Part shown: in pieces, positions 12,392 to 13,299 of the stretch
Position numbering within the stretch: position 1 is the stretch's first letter
Layout of the letters: every line of letters starts with the position of its first letter
NCBI GenBank assembly: GCA_947457605.1
Contig: CANGWP010000052.1
Location: 1 to 13,299, forward strand
Source of the DNA: Bdellovibrionales bacterium
GTDB taxonomy: Bacteria > Bdellovibrionota > UBA1018 > CAIMNF01
Direction: 5' to 3'
Length of the DNA: 13,299 nt
Program-made: the position numbers and the translations under genes
Notes under the pieces: model-generated
What the model saw: only the letters and a program-made list of their open reading frames with translations
The model's database searches: none
Told to the model about the DNA's origin: nothing

Positions 12392-13299
12392 ATGAAGAAG
12401 TTATTCGGGACTGACGGAATCAGGGCGGAAGCAAACGTATATCCGATGACAGGCGAGGTTGCGATGAAAGTCGGTCGTGCACTGGTTTATACGCTTTTGC
12501 ATCAGTCAGGGTCCTGGACCTCGACCTTCGGGAATCCGCTCAAGAAGAAAACCGCGCCACATAAGATCAGGATTGTGATTGGAAAAGACACACGTCGTTC
12601 TGGATACATGATTGAGACCGCTCTTGCTTCGGGCGTATGTTCCATGGGAGGCGAGGCGATTTTGTTAGGTCCCCTTCCCACACCCGGGGTTGCATTTGTT
12701 GCCAACAGCATGCGGGCGGATGCAGGGGTGATGATTTCAGCCTCCCACAATCCTTATTCCGACAACGGGATCAAGATTTTCGGACCGGACGGGTTTAAGG
12801 CTCCTGATTCGATTGAAGAGGCGATTGAAGCATTGGTTCTTGATCCAAGAATCATGGACGATGCGACTCCAAGGGGTGACAGGATCGGACGCGCCTATCG
12901 GATTGAAGAGGCTCATGGTCGATATATTGTGTTTTTGAAGTCGAAATTTCCGAATGACTCCGATCTGAGTGGCATGAAGATCGCGCTCGATTGCGCAAAT
13001 GGAGCCGCCTACAAATCTGCTCCCATGGCGTTTGAGGAGCTCGGTGCCGAAGTATCCACCATCGGCGTTTCCCCGAACGGCACCAACATCAACCATGAGA
13101 TTGGCGCGCTTCATCCTGAAAAAATGGCCCAGCTCACAAAGCGTTCCGGAGCGCAGATCGGGATTGCCCTTGATGGGGATGCGGATCGGGTGATCCTGGC
13201 AGATGAAAACGGCGAGGTTCTGGATGGAGATGTCGTGATCGGACTTTGCGCGCTTGCCATGAAAGAACGAGGCGAGCTTCGGGGCAATGGAATCGTCAC
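12392..13299 (+). CDS. glmM: Phosphoglucosamine mutase (partial, 3' end outside window)
   Basis: The first 302 residues of a protein that interconverts glucosamine-6-phosphate and glucosamine-1-phosphate for UDP-GlcNAc, and so for peptidoglycan and LPS. It is cytosolic. It starts with KLFGTDGIR. The phosphoserine loop ISASHNP has the active Ser118, and the metal-binding loop DGDADR is at 261-266. The frame is open to the last base of the window. Compared with typical enzymes, an extra stretch of roughly 15 residues (about 39-57, Ser/Thr/Lys-rich) sits between the first helix and the 'IVIGKDTR' strand, placing the active Ser near 118 instead of about 100. The ATG at 12392 lies three bases after the cdaR stop; a GTG at 12389 is an alternative. 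In other bacteria GlmM binds and inhibits CdaA. Confidence 0.96.
   Translation, partial: MKKLFGTDGIRAEANVYPMTGEVAMKVGRALVYTLLHQSGSWTSTFGNPLKKKTAPHKIRIVIGKDTRRSGYMIETALASGVCSMGGEAILLGPLPTPGVAFVANSMRADAGVMISASHNPYSDNGIKIFGPDGFKAPDSIEEAIEALVLDPRIMDDATPRGDRIGRAYRIEEAHGRYIVFLKSKFPNDSDLSGMKIALDCANGAAYKSAPMAFEELGAEVSTIGVSPNGTNINHEIGALHPEKMAQLTKRSGAQIGIALDGDADRVILADENGEVLDGDVVIGLCALAMKERGELRGNGIV

Noticed and set aside
1..13299. Mobile elements, CRISPR, toxin-antitoxin or defence genes
   Set aside because: I found no transposase, integrase, repeat-spacer array, terminal inverted repeats or recognised defence domains. Gene order and codon use look uniformly chromosomal.

Overview
The window is a chromosomal stretch of a bacterium with about 50-55% G+C and dense, mostly housekeeping gene content. 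It holds no rRNA, tRNA, CRISPR array, insertion sequence or phage gene that I can recognise. Several features point to a diderm (Gram-negative) aerobe: lipoprotein and Sec signal peptides, heme A synthase, and the ftsH-glmM neighbourhood. The presence of CdaA/CdaR (c-di-AMP synthesis) fits a lineage once placed in Deltaproteobacteria, for example Bdellovibrionota/Oligoflexia. That placement is an inference from gene content, not from a search.

Layout. 1-599 (+): the tail of an unidentified gene overlaps (ATGA) a small secreted protein of unknown function. 575-2922 (-): ahcY (S-adenosylhomocysteine hydrolase) is followed by a stand-alone E2-type acyltransferase domain protein, whose 3' end overlaps the secreted-protein gene tail to tail. 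2923-3047 is a short divergent intergenic region with a candidate ahcY promoter. From 3048 to the end everything is on the + strand: a CNHCP-type thioredoxin-fold protein, ctaA (heme A synthase), a short two-TM sensor kinase, an OmpR-type response regulator, a secreted BPL_N/glutamine-amidotransferase-like protein, a lipoprotein, tilS, ftsH, cdaA, cdaR and the first two thirds of glmM.

Functional groups. The redox protein, ctaA and the kinase/regulator pair are packed closely enough (13-bp gap, 32-bp overlap, 4-bp overlap) to be one transcript. This suggests a link between heme A or respiration and a membrane-sensing two-component system. The right half (tilS-ftsH-cdaA-cdaR-glmM) joins tRNA-Ile decoding, membrane-protein quality control, c-di-AMP synthesis and the first committed steps of peptidoglycan precursor synthesis. 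ftsH-cdaA-cdaR-glmM are coupled by 1-4 base overlaps or a gap of about 3 bases.

The least explained items are the secreted BPL_N-domain protein, the HAMP-less short-loop kinase behind ctaA, the free-standing acyltransferase next to ahcY, two uncharacterised exported proteins, and a roughly four-fold excess of the tetramer GATC in much of the window. I do not see a clearly new multi-gene defence or mobile system here.
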